64,000 nt of DNA from Flavobacterium sp. UBA6135 (GCF_002428305.1 NZ_DIVJ01000005.1:54714-118713), one strand, 5' to 3'; counted from the stretch's first letter, positions 1-9,060 are shown. Numbers and translations are program-made. Notes: a model not told the origin generated them from the letters alone.

Positions 1-1
1 T

Positions 2-1303
2 CAAGAAAATGTAATCGAACAAATTCCGACTTTATTTGATAAAAAATTCAGATGGCAAGCGGGAGCCAATGCCAATTGGTTTGATTTGACAACAACAACA
101 CCAAGTCCGGGCAACGGATTCATTACAAGATACAGAAACCCTGATCCGACTATTGTAGCACCTACTCCAATAACATTCACCTTTACAGGAAAGCCTAATA
201 ATGGCGTTGTAACTGCACCTGTTAGCTTTGTGGATAATGTTGCAACGAATTATAGTAACTACAATTTATTGGCAAACCCCTATCCAAGCGGTATCGATGC
301 AGCAAAATTTATAGAAGCAAATAATAACGTTCTTTCTGGAACCATTCATTTTTGGACATCAGTAACATTATATTCAGGAACTGGTGAATATAACGTCATG
401 GATTATGCTACTTGGAATAAAAGTGGCTCTAATGCCCCAGATAGTACTACTGATAATGAAGATTTAGACCCAAGAGGAACTATTGCTTCCGGTCAAGGTA
501 TATTTGTTCAAGCAAAAGCAAATAGCACCGCTCTGTTCAACAACGCTATGCGTAAAAAGGATGAGAATAATCAATTTTTCAGAACAGCAAACCCACTTAA
601 GAGTAACCAACACATTTCAACACAAAGACAAAGAAACCGTATTTGGTTAACCCTATCAAATAACAAAGGGGCGTTTAGAAATATGATGGTTGGTTATATT
701 GAAGGAGCAACAAATGGATTTGAAGATGCATTTGACGGCATAAGCTTTACATCCAACAACATCGATTTTTATAGTGTATTAGAAGATAAAAACTTAGCCA
801 TACAAGGTAGAGCTCTTCCATTCAAAGAAGATGATGTTGTTGCTATTGGATTCAAAACAAACGAAGCAGGAAACTACTCGATACAAATCAACGGACAAGA
901 CGGATTTTTTGAGAAAGGTTTTCCGGTATACCTTCATGATAAAACCAATAATACCTATCATAATTTAAGAAATGGGGCTTTCAGTTTCAACACAACCGTA
1001 GGATCTTTCAATAATCGATTTGAACTACTTTATGATATAGAAAAGGCTACTTATAGTGGAGACATCATTGAAAATGAGGTATTGACTTATGGTTCTGAAA
1101 AATCCATCTACATTTTTTCTAAGGAGTTAAAAATTAAAAAGGTGCAAGTATATGATATTTTAGGTAAACTATTATTTTCAAATACGTCTTTAGACACAAA
1201 TGAATTTACGACTCCACTACAAACTAAAAGTAAATCATTTTTGATAATTAAAACCGTTTTAGAGAATAACACTACAGATACTCAAAAAATTATTTTGCAC
1301 TAA
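2..1303 (+). CDS. T9SS-secreted surface protein, C-terminal part (5' end outside window)
   Basis: The reading frame is open from base 2, upstream of the first possible internal start (a TTG at 86), so the gene begins before the window. Its first visible residues (QENVIEQIP...) align with the middle of the next gene, which has QENVVSQIP, then a shared TTTP(S/G)xGFI segment, an ANPYPS/GNPYPS segment, a GQG(I/F)FV segment, and GYIEGATN/GYVEGATN. The last about 70 residues (VYDILGKLLFSN... ending in KIILH) have the form of a T9SS C-terminal sorting domain of the kind called type C in Flavobacterium. The protein is probably exported by Sec and then moved to the cell surface by T9SS. Its function is unknown; a role as adhesin or surface-layer protein is inference only. 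A strong terminator follows. Confidence 0.85.
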   Translation, partial: QENVIEQIPTLFDKKFRWQAGANANWFDLTTTTPSPGNGFITRYRNPDPTIVAPTPITFTFTGKPNNGVVTAPVSFVDNVATNYSNYNLLANPYPSGIDAAKFIEANNNVLSGTIHFWTSVTLYSGTGEYNVMDYATWNKSGSNAPDSTTDNEDLDPRGTIASGQGIFVQAKANSTALFNNAMRKKDENNQFFRTANPLKSNQHISTQRQRNRIWLTLSNNKGAFRNMMVGYIEGATNGFEDAFDGISFTSNNIDFYSVLEDKNLAIQGRALPFKEDDVVAIGFKTNEAGNYSIQINGQDGFFEKGFPVYLHDKTNNTYHNLRNGAFSFNTTVGSFNNRFELLYDIEKATYSGDIIENEVLTYGSEKSIYIFSKELKIKKVQVYDILGKLLFSNTSLDTNEFTTPLQTKSKSFLIIKTVLENNTTDTQKIILH

Positions 1304-1331
1304 AGAAAAATATAGTTAAACCCTAATACTT

Positions 1332-1364
1332 AAAAAACCGCAAAGTGAAATTTGCGGTTTTTTT
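1332..1364 (+). terminator. Rho-independent terminator of the first surface-protein gene
   Basis: An AAACCGCAAA / TTTGCGGTTT stem around a short loop is followed by a run of T, 29 bases after the stop codon. Confidence 0.85.
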
Positions 1365-1645
1365 CAACTTAATTCTTTGTGTATAATTTCCTATAATACG
1401 CACAATGTGTTGATTTTTAACGCATTTTATTAATTCTTACAAAATAAAAATCAAGTAAAAATAGAAATTATAATTTTGTAAGATATAATCGATTAAATGA
1501 TTATTTTAATCGACAAGATGCATTTATTTTATGTCGTTTAATAAAAATTGATTAATTATATTTTATATTTTATCGACAAAATGCATCGTTTATAAAAAAA
1601 ATTGTAATATTGCCCCGTCTATTAACCCTAAGTCTAAAATTAACC
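1365..1645 (+). promoter_or_regulatory. AT-rich upstream region of the second surface-protein gene
   Basis: No gene is seen here. Two copies of a 15-base motif, ATCGACAAGATGCAT (1509-1523) and ATCGACAAAATGCAT (1572-1586), lie 63 bp apart in the same orientation, a spacing close to six helical turns. A TAATATTG at 1605-1612 resembles the Bacteroidetes -7 element TAnnTTTG with one mismatch; I see no clear -33 TTG. The likely start codon is at 1646. The arrangement suggests a regulator-binding region, but no regulator is identified. Confidence 0.45.
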
Positions 1646-4072
1646 ATGCGTACAAAAATTGTAATGCTATTCTTGCTGGTCACAACCGGCAGTCTATTTT
1701 CGCAAGTCACGGGCGATTATCGAACCAATCAAAACAACGTCACTTTTAACAATCCTACCGGATGGCAAATCTATAACGGGTCGGGTTGGGTGAACGCAAC
1801 AACTGCACCTTATGCAGTATCTTTTAACAACACTAATACCATTACCATTTTAAACCACACGGTTTCAACCGGAGAAAATGGTTCAATTTCTCCCGCTCAT
1901 TTGATTATTAACGGCACCTTAAACATTAACCATGGCGGAACAACAACAAATTCATTTTTAAATACCGGTAACATTACTATCAATGGAACCAACGGCAAGT
2001 TAGATGTTGACAATGGCCGACGCATCAATATTCAAGGAAATGTTGTAGTAAATAATGGCGGCACATTTACCGTTGGAAATGGCAATAGTGATACCGCAGT
2101 TATAGTTGTTTATGGCAATTATACCAATGACGGTACAACAAAATTCGGCATGGCAGAAGTAATAATTGTGGGTAATTTAAATTCCAATACTGCTTCGCAA
2201 ATACAAAACAATGGAAATCTTATAGTTGGAGGCGATATCATTGGTATCTTTATCAATCAAGGCTCCGGTGGTCAATTTTACTTTATAGACCCTAATGCAA
2301 CAATTAATATTAGCGTTCAAGGCGGTAATAATTCTATCGATCCCATAAATGGTTACCCGCCCGCTTATGCGGCTTTGATTAATGAAATTTTTGGTTCTTG
2401 CTTATCACTCATAACTACAACTTGGGATGGAAGCACTTGGTCTAAAGGATTCCCTAATAACGGTGCAACAGTAGAAATATCAGGCCCTTACAACGGCCCT
2501 AGTTTTAATGCATGTAAATTAATAGTGACCACTACAGGTGTTTTAACAATAACAAACGGTAACTTTGTTAACGTAAGGCATGACATTATAAACAATGGCA
2601 CAATAGCCATTCAAAATGGTGGTAGTTTGGTACAAATTGATCCAAATGCAACTTATACGGGCAATAACCTCCTAATGACTCGCAACACCCGAACCATGAA
2701 AGGATTGGATTATGTGTATTGGGGGAGTCCTATACAAGAAAATGTAGTCAGTCAAATTCCAAGTGATTTTGATAAAAAATATGTATGGAATACTACCGGA
2801 ACTATTGATGGAGCCTGGGTGAATCTTGTAACTACAACACCGGGAAGAGGTTTTATTAGCCGAGTGAGAAATGTTGCTCCATATAATGCAGGTGGCGGAA
2901 CACTTTCGTTTACATTCGACGGAAAACCTAATAATGGAACCATTTCAGTTGAAGCAAATATCTATGACGGATCTTCTGATGTAACAGGAAATACAGTATT
3001 ATTAGGAAACCCTTACCCTAGTGCTATTGATGCCGCACGATTTGTAAGAAACGCAACAAATCAGTCCTTGCAAATTAACACTTTGTATTTTTGGACATCA
3101 AACACACAATATACTGGAGGTTCCTACTCACAATCCGATTATGCTTCATGGAACTTAACCGGAAGTACAACAACCTCAACAACTCCTTTAGAAAATCTGA
3201 GACCAAACGGAAAAATTGCCTCAGGCCAAGGGTTCTTTGTTAAACAATTGGTTGATGGCAATGTTCAGTTTGACAACAGCATGAGAATTTTACAACAAAA
3301 CACAAGCAACACATCTTTTTATAGAACATCCTCAGAAAACACTACACAATACGATAGTGTTTATGAATTCCAATACCCCCCTTTGAACACGGAATATGAT
3401 AGGTACTGGATTAATATAAAAGGAGCAAATACCAACATGTTCAGACAACTTTTGGTGGGATATGTGGAAGGGGCAACCAATGATTTTGACCTTTCTTATG
3501 ATGCCGTAACTTTTACAAGTAGTACCATTGATGTCTATACTATTGTTAACAACAAAAATGTTACCATACAAGGCAAGGCTTTACCATTTAGCAATCAAGA
3601 TGTTGTTTACTTGGGTTATAAAGTTCCAACCGCCGGCACTTATACCTTTGAACTTGATAGTGCAGAAGGACTCTTCAATACAAACCAAGCGATCTATATA
3701 AAAGATACCACTACTGATACTTATCACAACCTAAAAGAGGCTCCTTTTACATTCACATCAGCAGCAGGTAGTTTTAACGAGCGTTTCCAGGTGCATTATG
3801 TGAACCAAATTTTAAGTGTCGATAATCCACTATTTAATGAAGATAGCGTTCTTATTTACGGTTCTAATAAAACAATTACAGCCGCATCTACTGCTTCTAA
3901 TATTACCGGAATCGAAATTTATGATGTTTTAGGAAAACGAATTTTCAGCAATATCAGCCTTGACACATCGGAATTTGTGACCAATACTTTTGATTTGAAT
4001 ACTGCTTTCCTAATTGTAAAAGTAGTGTTGGAAAACAATAAAACAATAACCCGAAAAATTATTCTACAATAG
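1646..4072 (+). CDS. T9SS-secreted surface protein with type C sorting domain
   Basis: The frame is open from a TTG at 1610, but the ATG at 1646 gives a clean signal peptide (MRTKIVMLFLLVTTGSLFSQ) and lies after the -7-like element, so I place the start there (808 residues). The N-terminal half is rich in Asn, Gly and Thr with repeating short beta-strand segments (INGTLNINHGG, NNGTIAIQNGG). The second half is homologous to the preceding gene. The C-terminus (IYDVLGKRIFSN... ending in KIILQ) is a T9SS sorting domain of the Flavobacterium type C form. It is expected to be exported and attached to, or released from, the cell surface. No catalytic motif is visible; an adhesin or matrix role is possible but unproved. 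The tandem arrangement suggests gene duplication. Confidence 0.85.
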   Translation: MRTKIVMLFLLVTTGSLFSQVTGDYRTNQNNVTFNNPTGWQIYNGSGWVNATTAPYAVSFNNTNTITILNHTVSTGENGSISPAHLIINGTLNINHGGTTTNSFLNTGNITINGTNGKLDVDNGRRINIQGNVVVNNGGTFTVGNGNSDTAVIVVYGNYTNDGTTKFGMAEVIIVGNLNSNTASQIQNNGNLIVGGDIIGIFINQGSGGQFYFIDPNATINISVQGGNNSIDPINGYPPAYAALINEIFGSCLSLITTTWDGSTWSKGFPNNGATVEISGPYNGPSFNACKLIVTTTGVLTITNGNFVNVRHDIINNGTIAIQNGGSLVQIDPNATYTGNNLLMTRNTRTMKGLDYVYWGSPIQENVVSQIPSDFDKKYVWNTTGTIDGAWVNLVTTTPGRGFISRVRNVAPYNAGGGTLSFTFDGKPNNGTISVEANIYDGSSDVTGNTVLLGNPYPSAIDAARFVRNATNQSLQINTLYFWTSNTQYTGGSYSQSDYASWNLTGSTTTSTTPLENLRPNGKIASGQGFFVKQLVDGNVQFDNSMRILQQNTSNTSFYRTSSENTTQYDSVYEFQYPPLNTEYDRYWINIKGANTNMFRQLLVGYVEGATNDFDLSYDAVTFTSSTIDVYTIVNNKNVTIQGKALPFSNQDVVYLGYKVPTAGTYTFELDSAEGLFNTNQAIYIKDTTTDTYHNLKEAPFTFTSAAGSFNERFQVHYVNQILSVDNPLFNEDSVLIYGSNKTITAASTASNITGIEIYDVLGKRIFSNISLDTSEFVTNTFDLNTAFLIVKVVLENNKTITRKIILQ

Positions 4073-4095
4073 GTTACATTTTGTTAGTTAAGAAG

Positions 4096-4122
4096 TACCG
4101 CTCCAGTAGCGGTATTTTTTTT
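4096..4122 (+). terminator. Rho-independent terminator after the second surface-protein gene
   Basis: The TACCGCT / AGCGGTA stem is followed by eight T. It overlaps the 3' end of the convergent beta-ketoacyl-synthase-like gene. Confidence 0.85.
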
Positions 4123-5299
4123 ATGATAAAGAGAGCAATACACTAACGGCATTACCTCCAAAACCAACAGCATTCACTAATACTTTCTGAATCGGTTTAT
4201 ATTGTTCTTGATGCTTTAAAAAAGGCACCTGTATCAATTGATTGTGTTGCATCATCAAGACGGCCATTTCGATACTTAACAACCCTGAAGCTCCAAAGGT
4301 GTGGCCTATTTTCCATTTGTTATTGGTAAGCAAAGGTTTTTTTGAGCCAAAAACAGCTGTAATGGCATTGCTCTCACTAACATCTCCTTTTATTGTCCCT
4401 GGTGAATGGGTAACTATAACATCTACTTCCTCAGGTCGAATTGAACCCAACGCCATTTTCATAGAACGTTGAAAACATAAGGCTTCGGCTGAAATGGAAA
4501 CACCGTGTTGCAATACCTCTGTGGCATAACCAACACCTTCAATATAAGCCAAAGCCTTTTCCTTTTCCCCTATTTCCAAACAAGCTACAGCAGCACCTTC
4601 TCCCAAAACCATGGTGTTTTTTGTTTTGTCAAAATCAAACGTTCTACAAGAATACTCAACAAACTCGGAAGCATAAATCTTCATGGCTCGCATTTGTGCA
4701 ATGGTAAAAGGAGTCAATGGAGCTTCACTGCCACCCACTAAAAACTGGTGAGCCATGCCGCTTTTTAACCATGCTACCCCATTCAATAACGCATGCAAAG
4801 CAGTAGAGCACGTTATGGAATGAGATATTTCAGGCCCGATTGTCTGTAAATCATGAGCCACCCAACTGGAAATGTTCCCTAAGGTAGTTGTTGGTGATGC
4901 CAAAGTGGAGACCTTTCCCGTTTTTAAAAAATCTTTATGGTGGTTTTCAAATAACCGGGTGGCCCCTCTTGATGAGCCGATATTGATGCCAAAATCAGAA
5001 GTGGATGACCAATCCGTTTGAGCGATTGCAGCTCGTGCGGCTAAAATAGCATACAAAACAGAAGCATCTAAAAACTTGTATTTCGAATCAGAATTTCTCA
5101 GTTGTTCCACTTCATGAGTCAATACCTCAGGCAAAGCAGCAACTAAAGTTGGAGTATTTCCAATTACTTTTTCAGAAATCAGTGGTTTTTTCGCAAGGTA
5201 ATTTTCCCAAACAGCTGATTTTGTTTGACCTAATGGAGAAAAAGAAGCAAGTGATGTTATGGCAATTTTTGGATGCAATAGTGTAGTTTTGGAATACAA
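4121..5299 (-). CDS. Beta-ketoacyl-ACP synthase-like protein in the biotin operon
   Basis: This 392-residue thiolase-fold protein resembles FabF/FabB-type ketoacyl synthases. The nucleophile is Cys164 (SITCSTA), and the two active-site histidines are His298 (VTHSPGT) and His333 (KIGHTFGASG), so the Cys-His-His triad is complete. It is the last gene of bioF-bioD-bioA-KAS. Its start is a TTG two bases after the bioA stop codon, with no ATG nearby, which suggests translational coupling to bioA. In known pathways the pimelate moiety of biotin is built by fatty-acid-synthase-type condensations (BioC/BioH route) or by a KAS III-like BioZ. A role in making a pimeloyl thioester is therefore plausible by context, but a general lipid role is not excluded. 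No bioC, bioH or bioB is seen in the window. Confidence 0.85.
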   Translation of the reverse strand: MYSKTTLLHPKIAITSLASFSPLGQTKSAVWENYLAKKPLISEKVIGNTPTLVAALPEVLTHEVEQLRNSDSKYKFLDASVLYAILAARAAIAQTDWSSTSDFGINIGSSRGATRLFENHHKDFLKTGKVSTLASPTTTLGNISSWVAHDLQTIGPEISHSITCSTALHALLNGVAWLKSGMAHQFLVGGSEAPLTPFTIAQMRAMKIYASEFVEYSCRTFDFDKTKNTMVLGEGAAVACLEIGEKEKALAYIEGVGYATEVLQHGVSISAEALCFQRSMKMALGSIRPEEVDVIVTHSPGTIKGDVSESNAITAVFGSKKPLLTNNKWKIGHTFGASGLLSIEMAVLMMQHNQLIQVPFLKHQEQYKPIQKVLVNAVGFGGNAVSVLLSLS

Positions 5300-5301
5300 A
5301 T

Positions 5302-6567
5302 TTACACTATCTCCAAAGCTTTTGAAAGTGTTGTATAAATTATTTCCAATTGTTCATTCGTGGTAATATAAGGGGGTAAAATATATACTACGTTGCCAAC
5401 CGGTCGGAGTATAATTCCTTGTTCAATAAAAAAATCATAGAGTTGATTTCGCAAGGAACCGTAATAGCTTTGGTCTCCGATAGATTCAATTTCCATAGCA
5501 AAAATAATTCCCAAAACACGTGTTGTTTTTACTTTAGGATGTGATATAATTTGTTTTTGAAATGTCAAATGTTGGGCAGAAATACGCTGTATGTTGCTTT
5601 GCATATCTTCAGACTCCAATAAGGAAATAGCCGCTAGAGCTGCTGCACATCCGGTTGGATTTCCTGTGAAGGTATGACCATGAAACAAGGCTTTATTGAC
5701 ATTTTCAGATAAAAACCCGTCAAAAATTTGTTGCGAAAAACTCGTCACAGCCATTGGAATAGTTCCTCCTGTTAAAGCTTTTGATAAACACATCATATCC
5801 GGTTGTTCGGTCAAATAATTACAAGCAAAGGTTTTTCCGGTTTTACCAAATCCGGTCATGATTTCATCAGCAATAGTAAATACATTATTTTTTTTGCAAA
5901 GCCCCATCAATTTATCCAATTTCGATGCTTCATACATCACCATTCCGGCCGCTCCTTGAACAAGGGGTTCAAAGATAAAAGCAGCAAATTCATTGGTTTG
6001 AAGTAAGTCATTCAAAACCGTCAAACTATCATTTTCTGCAGTCGGAATAGGAATTCGAACCACTTCCAGCATCGAACCCTGAAAAGCTTCCGTAAAAAAA
6101 CTAATGCCACTCGCTGCCATTGCTCCAAAGGTATCGCCGTGAAAACCATTTTCAAAAGCGATGATTTTGGTGCGTTTTTCTCCTTTATTGTAAAAATACT
6201 GCAAAGCGGCTTTGATCGCAATTTCAACAGCGGTGGAACCATTATCTGAATAAAACAACTTCCTTTGGTTAGAAGGCAACATAGCAAGCAACTTTTCTGC
6301 CAATTCAACCGCCGGTTTATTGGTAAAACCTCCAAACAAAACGTGCTCTAAAGTAATCAGCTGTTTGTAAATTGCTTCAGCCAGAACGGGGTTGGAATGA
6401 CCAAAAGGATTGACCCACCAACTGGAAATAGCATCAAGGTATTGCTTGCCGTTTTCATCCCATAGATAAACACCATCTCCTTTCACAATTGCCGGTAAAA
6501 GTCCGGTGGTTTGATGTTGGGTATAAGGGTGCCAATTATAAAGTTGATCTTTTTGGGAGAGAGTCAT
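5302..6567 (-). CDS. bioA: Adenosylmethionine-8-amino-7-oxononanoate aminotransferase
   Basis: BioA converts 7-keto-8-aminopelargonate (KAPA) to 7,8-diaminopelargonate (DAPA), with S-adenosylmethionine as amino donor and PLP as cofactor. The 421-residue length fits the family. Visible features are the N-terminal WHPYTQH segment, NGFHGDTFGAMAASG, the cofactor Asp in ADEIMTGFGKTG, and the Schiff-base Lys in LSKALTGGT. It lies 18 bases downstream of bioD and its stop is two bases before the next start, so it is within one operon with bioF and bioD. All key motifs are intact. Confidence 0.96.
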   Translation of the reverse strand: MTLSQKDQLYNWHPYTQHQTTGLLPAIVKGDGVYLWDENGKQYLDAISSWWVNPFGHSNPVLAEAIYKQLITLEHVLFGGFTNKPAVELAEKLLAMLPSNQRKLFYSDNGSTAVEIAIKAALQYFYNKGEKRTKIIAFENGFHGDTFGAMAASGISFFTEAFQGSMLEVVRIPIPTAENDSLTVLNDLLQTNEFAAFIFEPLVQGAAGMVMYEASKLDKLMGLCKKNNVFTIADEIMTGFGKTGKTFACNYLTEQPDMMCLSKALTGGTIPMAVTSFSQQIFDGFLSENVNKALFHGHTFTGNPTGCAAALAAISLLESEDMQSNIQRISAQHLTFQKQIISHPKVKTTRVLGIIFAMEIESIGDQSYYGSLRNQLYDFFIEQGIILRPVGNVVYILPPYITTNEQLEIIYTTLSKALEIV

Positions 6568-6585
6568 TTTTAGATTTTTGGATTG

Positions 6586-7206
6586 TTAGATTAGGCTAAT
6601 AAGATTTTCTTTGAATTTTTCGGCATAATACGAAATTACATTTTGATCAAAATAGGGTTCGTTATCAATTCTTCCTAAAAAAGGTATTCCGGTTTTGGAA
6701 AGAATAATGGATTCCGTTCCTTGATTTTCGTTTCCTGAAAAAAGAATCCCTCCAATGTTTATTTTTCTGTTTTGCAAGGCTTCTATGGTCAACAAAGTAT
6801 GATTAATACTCCCCAAATAATGACGGGAAACTACAATTACTTTGTAATCGGGTTGGATTAAATCCATAATAGTTTCCCTTTGATTGATGGGTACAAAAAT
6901 ACCACCGGCACCTTCAATCACCAAATGATTTTTGGTTTGGGGTGCTTGAATGTTTTTTATGTCAATGGTAATTCCGTCAATTACTGCAGCATAATGCGGA
7001 CTGGCAGGCGTATGCAACGCATAGTTGTTGTCATATATTTCAGATTTGGAATTGGACAAGAGCGATTTGACTTTGTCTTTATCTGAAAAATCCAATTCTC
7101 CGGCTTGAATGGGTTTCCAATAATCGGCTTGTAAGGCTTCTGTAATAATGGCTGAGGCAATGGTTTTGCCTACGTCGGTGCCAATTCCGGTAATAAAAAA
7201 TTTCAT
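6586..7206 (-). CDS. bioD: ATP-dependent dethiobiotin synthetase
   Basis: BioD closes the ureido ring of dethiobiotin from diaminopelargonate, CO2 and ATP. The 206-residue protein begins with the P-loop GTDVGKT (residues 9-15) and contains the IEGAGGIFVPI segment typical of the family. It lies between bioF and bioA on the same strand; the gap to bioF (81 bases) contains a short direct repeat. Confidence 0.95.
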   Translation of the reverse strand: MKFFITGIGTDVGKTIASAIITEALQADYWKPIQAGELDFSDKDKVKSLLSNSKSEIYDNNYALHTPASPHYAAVIDGITIDIKNIQAPQTKNHLVIEGAGGIFVPINQRETIMDLIQPDYKVIVVSRHYLGSINHTLLTIEALQNRKINIGGILFSGNENQGTESIILSKTGIPFLGRIDNEPYFDQNVISYYAEKFKENLISLI

Positions 7207-7221
7207 GTTAATGGTTTAAAC

Positions 7222-7253
7222 GCAAAGTTCGCAAAGAATGGCAAAGTTCGCAA
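7222..7253. repeat. Perfect 13-bp direct repeat between bioF and bioD
   Basis: GCAAAGTTCGCAA occurs at 7222-7234 and 7241-7253, 19 bp apart, with further GCAAAG fragments around it. It lies inside an operon and has no terminator form. It resembles the short repeats scattered between genes in Flavobacteriaceae; function unknown. Confidence 0.6.
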
Positions 7254-7287
7254 GGCTTTTAGGATTATATAACAAAAATCAACAAAG

Positions 7288-8433
7288 CTATGATAACAAG
7301 GCAAGCAGATCAAAAATTTGTTTTTCCGTGTTGTAACTATGAATACAAAATCGAAGTCGTTCTTTGCCTTCAGGAACAGTGGGTGAAAGAATGGGTTTTA
7401 CATCAAATCCATTTTGTTGTAATTGATAAGCGATATTTTTCACGCGTTCATTTCCAGAAAAAAGAATTGACTTAATGGGTGATGGATGTTGGGTGATGGG
7501 TGATTGGAGTAATTCGTCAAAAAGTGTGCTATTTTTAATTAATTGTACTCTTTCGGTTTGACTTTTAGAAAGCTGTTGATAGGCAACCCAAATCGTAGCC
7601 ACCGCATGAGGTGACATACCTGTGGTGTAAATAAAGCTACGGGCAAAATTTATGAGGTAATTTTTTAATTGCAAACTCCCCAAGACAGCAGCACCGTGGC
7701 ATCCTAAAGCTTTTCCAAAAGTCATGATTCGAGCAAATACTTTGTCTTGAAGTTGTAAGTTTTGAACCAAACCTTCTCCATTTTCACCAATAACACCTAA
7801 GGCATGAGCTTCGTCAACAACGAAGTAGGCGTTGTATTTTTCGGTTAAGCCAATCATTTGTTCCAAATCGGGCGAATCGCCATCCATGGAAAAAATGGAT
7901 TCGGTGACAATGAAAATGTTTTCGGGTTGCGGGTTGCGTCCCAAAGTTTCAGGAGCGGGTTGAAACTTTGACAGTAGGTTTTCTAAAGCTGATAAATCAT
8001 TATGAGTGAATTTATAGGATTTGGCCAAACTCATTTGAATGCCATCTCGAATGGAAGCATGACACAATTCATCATATAAAATAATGTCGTTACGTTGCGG
8101 TACGGAACTAAAAAAGCCTACGTTGGCATCATAACCGGAATTAAAAATGAGTGCCGCTTCGGTTTGATGAAATTGAGCGATGAATTCTTCCGTTTCTGTA
8201 TATAAAGCGTGATTTCCAGAAAGCAATCTTGATCCGGTGGCCCCGTTTATTTTTAAATTCCGAGTAATCAGTAATTCATGTGTTTGATGAAAAATTTCTT
8301 CATTGTTTGCAAATCCCAGATAATCATTAGACGAGAAATCAATGAGCGATGATGGAACGGGCAATTTTCGTAAGGAAGCATTTTGCTCACGAATTTCTAA
8401 TTTTTTAAGTAATGAACTGGGTAGTGACTTCAT
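7288..8433 (-). CDS. bioF: 8-amino-7-oxononanoate synthase
   Basis: BioF condenses pimeloyl thioester with L-alanine to form KAPA, the first ring-assembly step of biotin synthesis. It is an alpha-oxoamine synthase of PLP fold type I with 381 residues, the normal length. Visible motifs are NSGYDANVGF, the His of ELCHASIRDG, the Asp of VDEAHALGVIG, and the cofactor Lys in TFGKALGCHG. It is the first gene of the minus-strand biotin operon. A TACATTTG -7-like element sits only six bases before the ATG, so the mRNA may have almost no leader. Confidence 0.95.
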   Translation of the reverse strand: MKSLPSSLLKKLEIREQNASLRKLPVPSSLIDFSSNDYLGFANNEEIFHQTHELLITRNLKINGATGSRLLSGNHALYTETEEFIAQFHQTEAALIFNSGYDANVGFFSSVPQRNDIILYDELCHASIRDGIQMSLAKSYKFTHNDLSALENLLSKFQPAPETLGRNPQPENIFIVTESIFSMDGDSPDLEQMIGLTEKYNAYFVVDEAHALGVIGENGEGLVQNLQLQDKVFARIMTFGKALGCHGAAVLGSLQLKNYLINFARSFIYTTGMSPHAVATIWVAYQQLSKSQTERVQLIKNSTLFDELLQSPITQHPSPIKSILFSGNERVKNIAYQLQQNGFDVKPILSPTVPEGKERLRFCIHSYNTEKQIFDLLALLS

Positions 8434-8439
8434 ATCTCA

Positions 8440-8447
8440 CAAATGTA
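8440..8447 (-). promoter_or_regulatory. Putative -7 element of the biotin operon
   Basis: On the minus strand the sequence reads TACATTTG, a full match to TAnnTTTG. The -33 element is not clear. The bioF ATG begins six bases later, which would make the transcript leaderless or nearly so. Confidence 0.45.
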
Positions 8448-8503
8448 AAAATCAAAATTCATAAATTTTTTTAAATATTTATCTGTTTTTTGATATTTAA
8501 TTA

Positions 8504-8531
8504 TTGTTTATCAATAATTTTTATATATTTG
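8504..8531 (+). promoter_or_regulatory. Bacteroidetes-type promoter of the DUF2975-XRE pair
   Basis: TTG at 8504-8506, 17 bases, then TATATTTG at 8524-8531 matches the TTG / TAnnTTTG consensus. The ATG at 8555 follows 23 bases later. Confidence 0.7.
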
Positions 8532-8554
8532 TCTTCAACTTAAAACCAATTACC

Positions 8555-9058
8555 ATGAGAAAATTAAACATTTTAAAAGCTATTGTTGATTTTATTTGGA
8601 TCATGTCACTGTTTGCGTTGCCTCTTATTATTGTCTTTTTTGTTTTCATCATTTTTAGCAACGAAACCATTGACATCCCGCTTAAAATAAATGATTTGGA
8701 AATAGATACATCAATTGGCCAAAGCAAATATTTATTGCCGGTGGCGTTGATGCACTTTGGCCTATTTATTTATGCACTATACTTTTTTAGGAAATTACTA
8801 GAGAACTTTAAAAAGCTTATAATTTTTGAAGTAGAGAACGCAAAATTACTGAACAAAATTGGTCAGTTGATCATGATAAATGCCGTAGTTTACGCGTTAC
8901 TTACTTTTGCATTACAACTACTTATTGGAAAATTAACTATTGACATTGGTTACGGTCCATTTCTATATGTTCTTGCTTTGGGATTATTTTTTAGTGTTTT
9001 ATCAGAAGTTTTTCTAATGGGTAAAAAATTAAAAGAAGAAAATGAATTAACCATTTAA
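8555..9058 (+). CDS. DUF2975-family membrane protein
   Basis: The frame is open from 8504, but that start would lie inside the promoter; the ATG at 8555 gives 167 residues. Four hydrophobic segments are visible, near residues 12-34, 55-80, 105-125 and 130-155, so it is a small inner-membrane protein. Family members (YoaS-like, DUF2975) are usually paired with a small XRE-type regulator, exactly as here, where the next gene starts two bases after the stop. The biochemical role of the family is not known. Confidence 0.8.
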   Translation: MRKLNILKAIVDFIWIMSLFALPLIIVFFVFIIFSNETIDIPLKINDLEIDTSIGQSKYLLPVALMHFGLFIYALYFFRKLLENFKKLIIFEVENAKLLNKIGQLIMINAVVYALLTFALQLLIGKLTIDIGYGPFLYVLALGLFFSVLSEVFLMGKKLKEENELTI

Positions 9059-9060
9059 TC

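Noticed and set aside
3332..3571. 79-residue minus-strand open frame inside the second surface-protein gene
   Set aside because: It lies entirely within a well-supported gene, has no ribosome-binding site or known domain, and its composition is that of an antisense shadow.
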